In this document: piece by piece, positions 14,860-23,011 of the stretch
Layout of the letters: each line of letters opens with the position of its first letter
Position numbering within the stretch: position 1 is the first letter of the stretch
Assembly (NCBI GenBank): GCA_049516635.1
Contig: JBEKSX010000056.1
Span: 1-30,061 of the forward strand
Length of the DNA: 30,061 bases
Source: JBEKSX01 sp049516635
GTDB lineage: Bacteria > Bacteroidota > Ignavibacteria > Tepidaquicellales > OLB5
Reading direction: 5' to 3'
Program-made: the position numbers and the translations under genes
The notes under the pieces: generated by a model
Told to the model about the DNA's origin: nothing
What the model saw: only the letters and a program-made list of their open reading frames with translations
The model's database searches: none

Positions 14860-14921
14860 TTACTTTATCAAAGCCCCCGCTTTAAGGCGGGATTTCTGAT
14901 AAAGTAACAAGTTACTTTATT
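14860..14921 (-). terminator. Compound hairpin after the second exported paralog
   Basis: TTACTTTATCA (14860-14870) and TGATAAAGTAA (14897-14907) are exact 11-bp arms around a GC-rich inner stem, CCCGC (14876-14880)/GCGGG (14887-14891). The middle arm can instead pair with GTTACTTTAT (14911-14920), which overlaps the gene's stop codon, giving a 10-bp stem with a 2-nt loop. The two structures exclude each other. A terminator function is probable, but the T-tract is poor. Confidence 0.6.
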
Positions 14922-16822
14922 AACAACATCTTCTTAGTTTGCATAAAGCTTCCGGCTTCGAGCTTATAGAAGTATACTCCGCTTGCAATGTTGGAGGCAT
15001 CGAAGTTCACTTCGTAGTTACCCGCATTCATAACCTGATTTACAAGTGTTTTCAATGCTCTTCCGGTGATATTATAAACGATTAGTTTAACCGCACTGGT
15101 CTGAGGTATGCTGTACTTTATGACTGTAGCCGGGTTGAAAGGATTAGGATAGTTCTGCTGTAATGCATAAGTATTCGGTACTTCATTATTATTGTTTGAT
15201 ATTCCTATGGTGCTCTGGCATGCAGTTGATGCAAAAAGACCAGTGCCGTTGTAACCTGACCAGATAGCCAGACAATCATCTCCGGTGCCGGGTATATACA
15301 CCGCTCTTACTTTCCCATACACAGTATCGCAATCGGAACCGTTGACGCTCAATCTGGATGGACTGCTCCAGGTTGTACCGTTCCACCCTGCATAGAACGC
15401 CCTGGTACCGGAACTATCTTCATTATAAGCTGCTTTAAACCTGTCCCCAGTTCCTATAACTGCGGTGATATCGGGATAACCTCTCGCAAAGTTGGCCGAA
15501 TTATCCAGAAAAATTGATGTCCACGAACCGGTCGTGGTGCCGCCAGTCGTTGTCCACTGGGAAGCCACATCCCAGTCAGAAGGACCGGATTGTCTCAGGT
15601 ATAATAACATCATATCGATTGCGGTATTTAACCCGCTTGATGCAAGTACTGCGCCTTTGGTCGGAACGGTCTCGTTGATCACCATGTTGCCTGCTATAGT
15701 TGCCCCGTAATCATCACTCCATGCAAGATATATGTTGTTAAATAATACGTTCTGGTTAACACTGGTAAAGATCCTATCCGTGGTAGAAGATGAGGAAGTC
15801 CTGTAGTATGCTATATCCGGATACCAGTATACCGTGGGAGGATAGTTGCTGCCTGTCCAATAGAAACCGCTTCCCGAGGGCTGTGTAAGATATATTGAAA
15901 TTTGATTGGTTGTTGCACCTGTAATGAGTGCAAATTTATTGCTCATGCCATGCTGATTATTCCCATATGCGGAATCGAATGAGCATGTGAAGTAAAGGTA
16001 AACGGATGAATTCGGGTACGAGATGTTGTCGCTTGTGAGCCTGGGGTTATAATACGTGTTGGTCGGAATATCAAAACCCGGAAAAGAAAATGTGGAAGCA
16101 ACCAATTGATAAGTGCTGTCGGTTTTAAGTCTGGCAAAATTGCATAAAGTTCTTTCTGACTGGTTTCTGAATGCTGCGACTGTGATGAGCCAAACATTGG
16201 TGCTGTCCACAACACACTCCAGATCCAGTTCACCCGCCCTGTAATTCACAGGATAATTTTCATAGTACCAACTCATATATTGAGTCCATGAGGCACCTCC
16301 ATTATCGGAAAAATAATACAACATCGTATCGTTTGTTGTGTAACTGTTCTGAGTGCAGACCACCCAGATCCTTCCCGCATTGGGAGCTCCGGGCGGAACA
16401 ATTGCAGCAGCAACAGACTTGTTATTCAGCAAGTTAATTGTATGCACTAAATAATCCTTATTATTCCCTTCATGAACTGCGGGATGAACTATTACGGCAC
16501 GCGGATCGCTGGTAACCGGAACAAAAGTTCTTCTTTCTATCTGATTCAGGTTCAGCTCTGCCTGCCTCTGCAGGATAATGTTATTGCTCTCTCTTGCCTG
16601 TTTCAGTTCAATGAGAGCTTCAGTTTTTTTTGAGCCGAATTGCCGGGAAACGGGAGGAACGTCGGTTAACTTGGGATCGTTCTGGTTACCCGTTAAAGAA
16701 TAGAATTGCTTATTGTTGGTATTAATAATTTTTTCCTGTGCAATTGAAGATAGGAGTAAAAATAAATTTACCGCAATAAAAGAAAATAACAGAAATGTCA
16801 AGGATGTGCTCTTAAATTCCAT
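14912..16822 (-). CDS. T9SS-exported Asp-box (sialidase-fold-like) protein, paralog 2
   Basis: 636 residues with an N-terminal signal (about 1-28). A paralog-specific N-terminal region follows (about 40-110) with FYSLTGNQNDPKLT, a Q/E/R-rich helix containing QARESNN, and SDPRAV. The long central domain is rich in aromatic residues and has Asp-box-like turns (YFSDNGGASW, AWSDDYGATIAG), suggesting a sialidase/BNR beta-propeller. Sialidase catalytic arginines could not be assigned, so enzymatic function is doubtful. The end is a T9SS sorting domain (NYPNPFNPATVIKYSIPQ, VNFDASNIASGVYFYKLEAG, KKMLLIK). It lies downstream of a similar gene (17017-18915), separated by that gene's terminator, and has its own promoter candidate. 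Surface or secreted location is inferred from the sorting domain. Confidence 0.88.
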   Translation of the reverse strand: MEFKSTSLTFLLFSFIAVNLFLLLSSIAQEKIINTNNKQFYSLTGNQNDPKLTDVPPVSRQFGSKKTEALIELKQARESNNIILQRQAELNLNQIERRTFVPVTSDPRAVIVHPAVHEGNNKDYLVHTINLLNNKSVAAAIVPPGAPNAGRIWVVCTQNSYTTNDTMLYYFSDNGGASWTQYMSWYYENYPVNYRAGELDLECVVDSTNVWLITVAAFRNQSERTLCNFARLKTDSTYQLVASTFSFPGFDIPTNTYYNPRLTSDNISYPNSSVYLYFTCSFDSAYGNNQHGMSNKFALITGATTNQISIYLTQPSGSGFYWTGSNYPPTVYWYPDIAYYRTSSSSTTDRIFTSVNQNVLFNNIYLAWSDDYGATIAGNMVINETVPTKGAVLASSGLNTAIDMMLLYLRQSGPSDWDVASQWTTTGGTTTGSWTSIFLDNSANFARGYPDITAVIGTGDRFKAAYNEDSSGTRAFYAGWNGTTWSSPSRLSVNGSDCDTVYGKVRAVYIPGTGDDCLAIWSGYNGTGLFASTACQSTIGISNNNNEVPNTYALQQNYPNPFNPATVIKYSIPQTSAVKLIVYNITGRALKTLVNQVMNAGNYEVNFDASNIASGVYFYKLEAGSFMQTKKMLLIK

Positions 16823-16878
16823 TTTATTCCATTTTTTATTCCGGTTTAAGTCTGGGATAATGTATCTGACCCAAATAT

Positions 16879-16908
16879 ATTATCAAATACATAATGAAAA
16901 AATGACAA
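16879..16908 (-). promoter_or_regulatory. Candidate promoter for the second exported paralog
   Basis: On the minus strand TTGTCA (16903-16908) and GATAAT (16879-16884) are 18 nt apart, each five of six to sigma-70 consensus. TATATTTG, the exact Bacteroidota -7 pattern TAnnTTTG, overlaps and follows the -10. It lies between the upstream gene's terminator and this gene's ATG, so the paralogs can be transcribed separately. Confidence 0.45.
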
Positions 16909-16952
16909 GATAACAGCATAAGCTTTAATATAAAGTATCGATATTCAGATAT

Positions 16953-16985
16953 AAAAACTAAGGGCGTTCTCTGGAACGCCCTTAG
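16953..16985 (-). terminator. Strong intrinsic terminator of the first exported paralog
   Basis: CTAAGGGCGTTC (16958-16969) and GAACGCCCTTAG (16974-16985) form a perfect 12-bp stem with a 4-nt loop. On the minus strand the stem is followed by five T (the A run at 16953-16957). It lies about 30 nt after the stop at 17017. Confidence 0.92.
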
Positions 16986-17016
16986 AGTCATAAATATATG
17001 TCTTCTATCCGATGAT

Positions 17017-18915
17017 TTACTTTATCAAGGTCATTTTCTTTGTAGAAACAAAGCTTCCGGCTTCGAGCTTATAGAAGTATACTCCGCTTGCAATGTTGGA
17101 TGCATCGAAGTTCACTTCATAATTGCCGGAATTCATAACCTGGTTGACAAGTGTTTTCACCGCTCTTCCGGTCATGTCATAAATGGTCAGTTTTACCGCA
17201 CTGTTCTGCGGAATACTGTATCTAATGACAGTTGTCGGATTGAACGGGTTAGGATAGTTCTGCTGTAATGCATAAGTTTTCGGTATCTGATTATTATTAT
17301 TCGAGAATCCCGTAGTAGTCAGGCAGGCTCTTGTAGCATAAACAGCTCCGCCGTTTACTCCAGCCCAGATAGCTACACAGTCGTCACCGCCGCCGAGCTT
17401 ATATCCCGCTCTAACCTTACCATAAACCGTATCGCAAGCGAAACCGTTAACGCTCAATTTTGACGGTGTGCTCCATGCGGTGCCGTTCCATCCAGCATAG
17501 AAAGCCTTAACACCGGAACTGTCTTCGGTATAAGCTGCTTTGAACTGGTTGGTAGTACCTAATACCTGGATAACATCAGTTTGTCCGCTGGCATAGTATC
17601 CCGTGAAATCAATATAACTCATAGTCCATGAACCTGTTGTAGTTCCTCCTGTAGTAGAATACTGGTAGGCTACGTCCCAGTCTGTACCTGAAAACAACCT
17701 CAGATATGTAAGCATAAGATTCGTTCCCGTGTTTAATCCGCTGGAAGCCAGGCTTGAACCTCTTGTCGGGCTAGTTTCGGATATGACAAGCGTACCCGCT
17801 ATAGTGGATCCATAATCATCACTCCATGCAAGGTACAAGCCGTAATAGGTCATATTAACGCTGATAAGAGTCATGATCCTGTTTGTAGTTGCTGATGATG
17901 TTGTTCTATAATAGGCAATGTCATTAAAATAATACGCGCCTGCAGGATAACCGCTTCCGTTCCACCACGCAGCGTTACTGTAGTTATAGGCCGGTGTTGT
18001 GGTGGTCGGGCTTGTAACGGTAACTTGCTTTTGTCTTAAAAAGTGTGTTGAACCGGTTGTTGAATCGAATGCAGTTGTAATATATACATATACGGATGAA
18101 TTAGGATATGATATATTATCACTTGTTATCCTGGGATTGTAATATTGATTTGTAGTAGTTGCAGTGCCCGGGAAATTAAGAGTAGTCACAGAAAAAGTGA
18201 AAGTACCGGTAACCTGGAATTTCGTGAGATTTACCAATGCTCTGCTTGCTGAAATATCGTTAAATCCTGCAACAACGAAAAGGAATACATTAGTACCATC
18301 ATAAACTACTTCAAGGTCAAGCTCACCTGGTCTGTAGTCCATGTTGTAACTAGTATACCACCAGTCTGTATAAAAGCTCCATGTAGCTCCGCCATTATCG
18401 GAATAGTAGAATCTCATGGTATCGCTTCCCGTATTATATTGGGTTGAGACGACCCATATTCTGCCTGCATTAGGAGCTCCTGTCGGAACTGTAGCAGTAG
18501 CAATCGACCAATTAGCAAGACCATTCACAGCAGAGGTAAGATAATCTCCGTTAATCGGTACCTGATTGTTCTGCGGTTGAAGACACACAGCTCGCGGATC
18601 GCTAGCCGGAGACTGGGAAGAATTACCTTCGATAAGGTTGAGCTTTGTCTCTGCCTGCTTTTGCTTCATCATGTTATTGCTTTCCCTTGCTTGATTCAGT
18701 TCCTGCAAAACCTGTGTTTTTTCCGGACTGAACTGCTTTGGAGCCGGCTGCTGCTTGGTCAGCATTGGATCGTTCTGATTGTTAGTCAGAGAGTAGAATT
18801 GTTCCGGGGCAGGGGGCATGACCTTATCCTGCGGGAACGCATTGGGGGCAAAGATAAGATTCCCCGCCAGAAACAGTAAAAACGAAATTGAGAGGAAAGA
18901 GTTCGTGAGTTTCAT
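17017..18915 (-). CDS. T9SS-exported Asp-box (sialidase-fold-like) protein, paralog 1
   Basis: 632 residues, collinear with the next gene downstream over its whole length. It has a signal peptide (about 1-29) and an N-terminal region with FYSLTNNQNDPMLT, a Q/K-rich helix holding QARESNN, and SDPRAV. The central aromatic-rich domain has the Asp-box-like turns YYSDNGGATW and AWSDDYGSTIAG. The C-terminal T9SS sorting domain has NYPNPFNPTTVIRYSIPQ, NFDASNIASGVYFYKLEAG and a KKMTLIK end. Export to the cell surface or medium through T9SS follows from the sorting domain. Enzymatic activity is unproven. The start is an ATG with an excellent AAAGGAG at 18923-18929. Monocistronic expression is likely, given the strong terminator after it. 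Confidence 0.9.
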   Translation of the reverse strand: MKLTNSFLSISFLLFLAGNLIFAPNAFPQDKVMPPAPEQFYSLTNNQNDPMLTKQQPAPKQFSPEKTQVLQELNQARESNNMMKQKQAETKLNLIEGNSSQSPASDPRAVCLQPQNNQVPINGDYLTSAVNGLANWSIATATVPTGAPNAGRIWVVSTQYNTGSDTMRFYYSDNGGATWSFYTDWWYTSYNMDYRPGELDLEVVYDGTNVFLFVVAGFNDISASRALVNLTKFQVTGTFTFSVTTLNFPGTATTTNQYYNPRITSDNISYPNSSVYVYITTAFDSTTGSTHFLRQKQVTVTSPTTTTPAYNYSNAAWWNGSGYPAGAYYFNDIAYYRTTSSATTNRIMTLISVNMTYYGLYLAWSDDYGSTIAGTLVISETSPTRGSSLASSGLNTGTNLMLTYLRLFSGTDWDVAYQYSTTGGTTTGSWTMSYIDFTGYYASGQTDVIQVLGTTNQFKAAYTEDSSGVKAFYAGWNGTAWSTPSKLSVNGFACDTVYGKVRAGYKLGGGDDCVAIWAGVNGGAVYATRACLTTTGFSNNNNQIPKTYALQQNYPNPFNPTTVIRYSIPQNSAVKLTIYDMTGRAVKTLVNQVMNSGNYEVNFDASNIASGVYFYKLEAGSFVSTKKMTLIK

Positions 18916-18922
18916 TTTTTTT

Positions 18923-18929
18923 CTCCTTT
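18923..18929 (-). promoter_or_regulatory. Strong Shine-Dalgarno of the first exported paralog
   Basis: AAAGGAG on the minus strand, 7 nt before the ATG at 18915. It is among the best ribosome-binding sites in the window, so high translation of this exported protein is plausible. Confidence 0.75.
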
Positions 18930-19365
18930 AAATTATGGTTTTAAATTTATGGAATTCTAAAAAATAACATATTTATCAGGTATTTAAGCTAAATGAGTAT
19001 AAATTAGTCGTATATTCAAATAAATGTTTTTTTTGAATGATACCCGATTTACAAAAAGCGAAAAACGCTGATAATCATATAAGGTTAATTTACTGATATT
19101 CAATTATTTAGAGTTTTTAGATAATAAATTTTTCTGAATAAATATTCATCAATATAAATAAGTAATTTACAGTCTGATATCCATGGACAGGCACTACTAA
19201 AACAGAGCCCCTTTACATCAACGGTAGTTATGAAGAGAACACGCGAACCTTAACAAAACTGCTGATATTCATCGACTTGCAAAACCGGTACGCAATGTTA
19301 CATAAATGAAATGATTCTCAACAACATACAGCATCTACATAATCAGTCAGCGCAAAATTAATATG
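18930..19365. other. Intergenic region without recognisable gene
   Basis: AT-rich DNA between the nucleotidyltransferase stop and the start of the exported paralog, which are transcribed in the same direction. No frame gave recognisable protein sequence and no strong hairpin with a T-tract was found. The motif CTGATAT recurs several times (for example near 19097, 19171 and 19261), which may be chance. The promoter of the exported paralog must lie here, but no candidate was convincing. Confidence 0.55.
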
Positions 19366-20082
19366 TTAAACCGCTGATATATCAGTAAGGTTCCCGATTG
19401 TTCCAAGGTCGGACCATTTTTTTTCTCCGATATCATACCCGATTATCTTCCTGCCTTCCGATATGAGATGGAAATAGGATGTGAAGATATCGAAGAAACC
19501 TTGTTCGGTAAAGTGTTGAAAAATAGCGGATGAGATAATATGTATGCCCAGGAAGCTTGTTGTTTTTTCTTCACCTGCGGGCTTCCGGTATCTGAAATAA
19601 TTGTCTTTGGATTTTCGCCCGATAATATTTGACTGCCCGTCTATCAATAGCGGACGAGACGTCCTGCGGTCCTGAATGGCAAGTGTTGCAAAAGCAGAGT
19701 TATCAAGGTGGAAGCAGTACATCGTTTGAACATCAAGATCACATAATACATCAACATTATGGACCACGAAAGAGGGTGTATCTTTAAGAAAAGCCGATGC
19801 ATTTTTGATACCTCCGCCGGTACCTAAGATCTCTTTCTCGCATATCAAATGTATCCTGACCCCGAAATCATTATCGCTGAAATATTTTTCAAGCTGGGAT
19901 GCGAAGTGGTGAGCATTGACCACAATTTCTTTGATACCCGATGCGGCAAGTTTTTTTATTACATTCTCTATCATGGGAACTCCGTTCACTTTTACCAATG
20001 CCTTCGGTTTATTCGATGTGAGCGGCTGCAGCCGCGTACCGAACCCGGCCGCCAGTATCATTGCTTTGGTCAGTGTATTCAT
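19366..20082 (-). CDS. Sugar-1-phosphate nucleotidyltransferase (MurU/HddC-like)
   Basis: A 238-residue cytosolic nucleotidyltransferase that would activate a sugar 1-phosphate with an NTP. The N-terminal signature LAAGFGTRLQPLT (10-22) with NKPKALV binds the nucleotide. LGTGGGI (about 86-92) contacts base and sugar, and Asp in HNVDVLCDLD binds metal. Length and lack of a C-terminal left-handed helix resemble MurU (N-acetylmuramate-1-phosphate uridylyltransferase) and HddC, rather than the long GlmU or RmlA enzymes. The exact sugar and base are unknown; no AmgK-like kinase is adjacent. The start ATG overlaps the glycosyltransferase stop (ATGA), suggesting both serve one glycan pathway. Confidence 0.9.
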   Translation of the reverse strand: MNTLTKAMILAAGFGTRLQPLTSNKPKALVKVNGVPMIENVIKKLAASGIKEIVVNAHHFASQLEKYFSDNDFGVRIHLICEKEILGTGGGIKNASAFLKDTPSFVVHNVDVLCDLDVQTMYCFHLDNSAFATLAIQDRRTSRPLLIDGQSNIIGRKSKDNYFRYRKPAGEEKTTSFLGIHIISSAIFQHFTEQGFFDIFTSYFHLISEGRKIIGYDIGEKKWSDLGTIGNLTDISAV

Positions 20083-21620
20083 TTGTTGTGGTTGTAAGTC
20101 CTGTATTGGTCCTTCAGACGGAATACCACATCGATGGATTTATATTCATCTTCAGGTGTATTAAATTTTTCATACCTCGAAGGTACGTCGGAGTCAGAGA
20201 ACCCCGCATATCCGATTATGAATTCGGGATTTAGTGAAAGCACATAATCAAAATCGAATTTTTTATGTCCCGCCTGGAGCCGCTTCGAATGGGTCTGCGC
20301 GATATGCTCATTGTTCAACCCCCACATATCTATAGTGTATAGTTCGGAGTAGTAAGGTATCTTCCCTGCCGGACCAACCGCTATGACCGTCCTGGATGAA
20401 ACATTTTGTTTCAGCCAATGGCCGAACTTCGACCACTGCAATTCATACTTGTAATTTGCATCTTTAATTATCAATTCCCTGTATTCAAGCAAGCTCATGG
20501 TTATTACGAAAAGCAGAACGCAAAGAATAATAGTGCTGATATAGATCATCCTGTTCTTAAATTTCTGTTCTCCGAAATTTACCAGTAAGAACCTGTTAAG
20601 AGCATCTATATAGCCTAGAGTGCTCAGCAGATAAAGGACGGGCAGAATAGGTACAAAGAACCTGTTAGCGATCATCCAATCGCCGCCTACTGCAATAAGA
20701 TAGATTATATAAACACCGGAGAACAATAACAGAAAAGACTGCTTGAAATTCCGGATCGCTTTTTTGAAAGGAATAAAAATAATAAAAATAAATAAATACA
20801 ATCTGGTTCCCATGCAAAGAGCAAGGTACTTTAATCCCAGCCATAAATTCATAGAAATGTCCACAACACCTTTTGCGTAGAATGTGTTTGGAATGAAATG
20901 ATCGTAGTAGAGGTATTTGAACCCGTAATATATGATCATGAAAAGCACATACAACGATACGATATTGAAGAGCTTCCTCAAGTAATTTTGTATGTATCCT
21001 CTGTAAAATACAGAATGGATTAGAGTAATTGCGGCTATCATATTCCCCTCAGGTCTGGTGAGTGTGCAAAGCATGAGGAAAATTGTCATAATCATTTCAT
21101 TTCCTTTTTTCTCGTTGATCTTAAAATAAAAGTAGATCACACCTAAGATAAACAATGAATACATGGGAAATTCCATTCCGCCGATAGCCCAGAAAGCTAT
21201 GGAGTCATCTAGAACAAAAAATATTGCAGGCAGGAAGAGTAAAAATTTATATTTAGAAAGACTTTCTGCGGAAAAAAATCTTCTGCTGATGAGCGTGAGC
21301 AAATAAATATTGAAAAGCGAAATCACCAGACCTAGTATAAGCGTAAAAAATGATATATCGATCGTTTTAAATTTTGTAAACGGAGCGGTCACTAACGTCC
21401 ATAAAAAATTAGTATATCCTTCCATATACTCACCCCTGTTATACACCAGCCCATCCCCGTTCATCATATTCTTCCCGTATCGGAAAGAAATATAGGCATC
21501 ATCCACATTCTGGAACAGGAAGCTCCAGCTCAAAAATAGACAGTATACAATAAAAAAAACTATCAGAATGATGAAGTATTTTTTATTTGAACTAAGTATC
21601 GATGTTTTACTATCTGTCAA
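20079..21620 (-). CDS. GT-C fold membrane glycosyltransferase
   Basis: A 513-residue inner-membrane protein with about ten hydrophobic helices. The large first extracytoplasmic loop begins FQNVDDAYISFRYGKNM; the DD pair is the expected GT-C catalytic/metal site. GLVYNRGEYMEGYTNFLWT follows, a signature seen in lipid-linked sugar transferases such as AftB-like arabinofuranosyltransferases and GT39-like enzymes. The C-terminal hydrophilic domain (about 390-513) faces the periplasm. It would transfer a sugar from a polyprenyl-phosphate donor to an envelope acceptor; sugar and acceptor are unknown. The start is TTG (21618-21620): an in-frame stop lies about 15 nt upstream and the next Met is inside the loop. 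It overlaps the nucleotidyltransferase gene by 4 nt. Confidence 0.88.
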   Translation of the reverse strand: MTDSKTSILSSNKKYFIILIVFFIVYCLFLSWSFLFQNVDDAYISFRYGKNMMNGDGLVYNRGEYMEGYTNFLWTLVTAPFTKFKTIDISFFTLILGLVISLFNIYLLTLISRRFFSAESLSKYKFLLFLPAIFFVLDDSIAFWAIGGMEFPMYSLFILGVIYFYFKINEKKGNEMIMTIFLMLCTLTRPEGNMIAAITLIHSVFYRGYIQNYLRKLFNIVSLYVLFMIIYYGFKYLYYDHFIPNTFYAKGVVDISMNLWLGLKYLALCMGTRLYLFIFIIFIPFKKAIRNFKQSFLLLFSGVYIIYLIAVGGDWMIANRFFVPILPVLYLLSTLGYIDALNRFLLVNFGEQKFKNRMIYISTIILCVLLFVITMSLLEYRELIIKDANYKYELQWSKFGHWLKQNVSSRTVIAVGPAGKIPYYSELYTIDMWGLNNEHIAQTHSKRLQAGHKKFDFDYVLSLNPEFIIGYAGFSDSDVPSRYEKFNTPEDEYKSIDVVFRLKDQYRTYNHNK

Positions 21621-21650
21621 TTCGTTATTATTACATTACGTAAAGAATAA

Positions 21651-22007
21651 TTATTTAACAATTCGTTCTGTTCCTTTGCCGAAAAAAATAAAGTATAGAG
21701 TTCCAGCTGCACCGGCAGAAGCAGCCGTAAACAAATTCAACCCGGAACTTACCGTCCACAAGAAACCGCCTATGAAAGCTGCAACGGAAACTATCATATC
21801 GCGTATGAAGTATTACAAACCGAACGTTAGTGCTTCAGCATCCTTCACCGAAAGGTCCAGTATCATTGCTTTCCTGGTCGGTTCTCCGAATTCTTTCAAA
21901 CCCCTGATTACAAAAGCTAAAATTAATAATAAATAATTCCCGCTGAAATACAAAATGACGGGGAACAGCGTAAAAAACATAAATGTGACAGCGAAGTAAC
22001 TGTGACA
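21651..22007 (-). pseudogene. Remnant of an MFS transporter (C-terminal third)
   Basis: The minus strand reads in one frame from 22007 to the stop at 21651, broken by a single TAA at 21813-21815. Upstream of the stop it gives FPVILYFSGNYLLLILA and VIRGLKEFGEPTRKAMILDL; after it comes YFIRDMIVSVAAFIGGFLW, then AGTLYFIFFGK. This is the conserved last third of a major facilitator transporter: G-L-K-E-F-G-E-P-T-R-K and Y-x-IRD are typical. The stop replaces the first Tyr of a usual YY(L/F)IRD. An in-frame stop at 22008-22010 marks the upstream limit, and no N-terminal part is seen before the divergent peptidase gene. It is therefore both truncated and interrupted. It sits directly upstream of the GT-C gene. 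Confidence 0.82.
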
Positions 22008-22078
22008 TTAATAATTAAAATATTTAGTAAAAATAAAATTAACTTACCTTTTCATTAAATAATATGCATTAATCTTTT

Positions 22079-22108
22079 TTGACATAGAATCTCCCTATGC
22101 TTTATTTA
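22079..22108 (+). promoter_or_regulatory. Candidate promoter of the M23 peptidase gene with internal inverted repeat
   Basis: A perfect -35 TTGACA (22079-22084) is followed after 18 nt by TATTTA (22103-22108), a weak -10. The spacer contains CATAG/CTATG arms (22083-22087, 22095-22099), a possible operator. The leader to the ATG would be about 85 nt. An isolated TATAAT at 22142-22147 is an alternative -10 without a good -35. Confidence 0.33.
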
Positions 22109-22198
22109 AAAAATTTCAGTGATGAATCTTAATAAAGAATATATAATATTTGTTATATATTTACTAAATAGATTTAACAATTATATATATACAGAAGA

Positions 22199-22942
22199 AT
22201 GAGAAAGTGTTTGTTTATACCAGCAATAATATTCATAACAACTCAAAATGCTTATATTTCCTCTCAGGACAAAAATGATCTGGCAAACAGATGGCAGCTG
22301 ACAGATACGCTAATCAGGGATAACCGGATCGACAGGGAAAGTGCTCTCGATTCTCTAAGAACATATATTAAAATTGCGGAAGAATATTGTAAAAAAGCCG
22401 GAGTTATTTTCACGAATAGAAAGGATTGGGTCTTCCCCATATCTGGATGTACAAAGACAGAATACCGCAGCGGGGGAAAAGATTACAAAGATGAAACGTT
22501 CGATTATTTCCAGGGCGGGGAATACGGCGGACACCCCGCACACGATATATTTATACTGGATAATGACAGCAACGGTATCGAAGACGTAACAGGTAAGCCT
22601 GTAGAAGCTGATGCGATGGTTTCGGGCATTATTTTCTCGGTATACAACCTCTGGCAACCAGATAACATCCTGAGAAGCGGAAATTACGTGAAATTATTCG
22701 ATCCCGAAAGCAAGGCTATCTTTTACTACTCGCATCTGGATTCAGTAACAGTAAAGATCGGTCAAATTGTAAAGGCAGGCGATAAAGTAGGTATTGTAGG
22801 AAGAACGGGCAGAAAAGCTTTCCGTGGCAAAACTCACCTACATATAGCTTATTATCGATTCGATAACGGATATCCCAAACCTGTTGACATATTAAATGAA
22901 CTTCTTGAAGCTGAAAATAGAAAAGGAGGGATTAAAAAGTAA
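22199..22942 (+). CDS. M23-family (LytM-type) metallopeptidase
   Basis: A 247-residue exported zinc endopeptidase expected to cut peptide cross-links of peptidoglycan. A signal peptide covers about residues 1-22. The catalytic domain (about 105-240) has all expected residues. His112 and Asp116 come from GGHPAHD. His179 is in YYSHLD. His213 and His215 are in THLHIAYY. The segment VKAGDKVGIVGRTGR is also a family hallmark. The complete zinc site (H-x3-D plus H-x-H) implies an active enzyme, not an EnvC/NlpD-type regulator. The region before the domain (about 25-100) has no recognised fold. It is transcribed alone on the plus strand, convergent with the lipid A operon and divergent from the MFS remnant. 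Confidence 0.93.
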   Translation: MRKCLFIPAIIFITTQNAYISSQDKNDLANRWQLTDTLIRDNRIDRESALDSLRTYIKIAEEYCKKAGVIFTNRKDWVFPISGCTKTEYRSGGKDYKDETFDYFQGGEYGGHPAHDIFILDNDSNGIEDVTGKPVEADAMVSGIIFSVYNLWQPDNILRSGNYVKLFDPESKAIFYYSHLDSVTVKIGQIVKAGDKVGIVGRTGRKAFRGKTHLHIAYYRFDNGYPKPVDILNELLEAENRKGGIKK

Positions 22943-23011
22943 ATAAGTCCTACAAAACAGCAGAGATTTTTATAACAGGTCTCTGCACGCTTGATATACT
23001 AACTCGCTAAA

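Noticed and set aside
18930..19365. Possible gene remnant in the 436-bp gap before the nucleotidyltransferase
   Set aside because: Several minus-strand frames were read by eye without finding any recognisable motif; stops are frequent in each.
21568..21936. Plus-strand frame of 122 codons
   Set aside because: It overlaps the GT-C start and the antisense of the MFS remnant; the minus-strand reading gives clear transporter motifs, so this frame is a shadow.
22960..22986. GCAGAGA/TCTCTGC inverted repeat between the convergent M23 and lpxC-fabZ genes
   Set aside because: The stem is 7 bp with a 13-nt loop and no proper T-tract, too weak to call a terminator, though the position would suit one.
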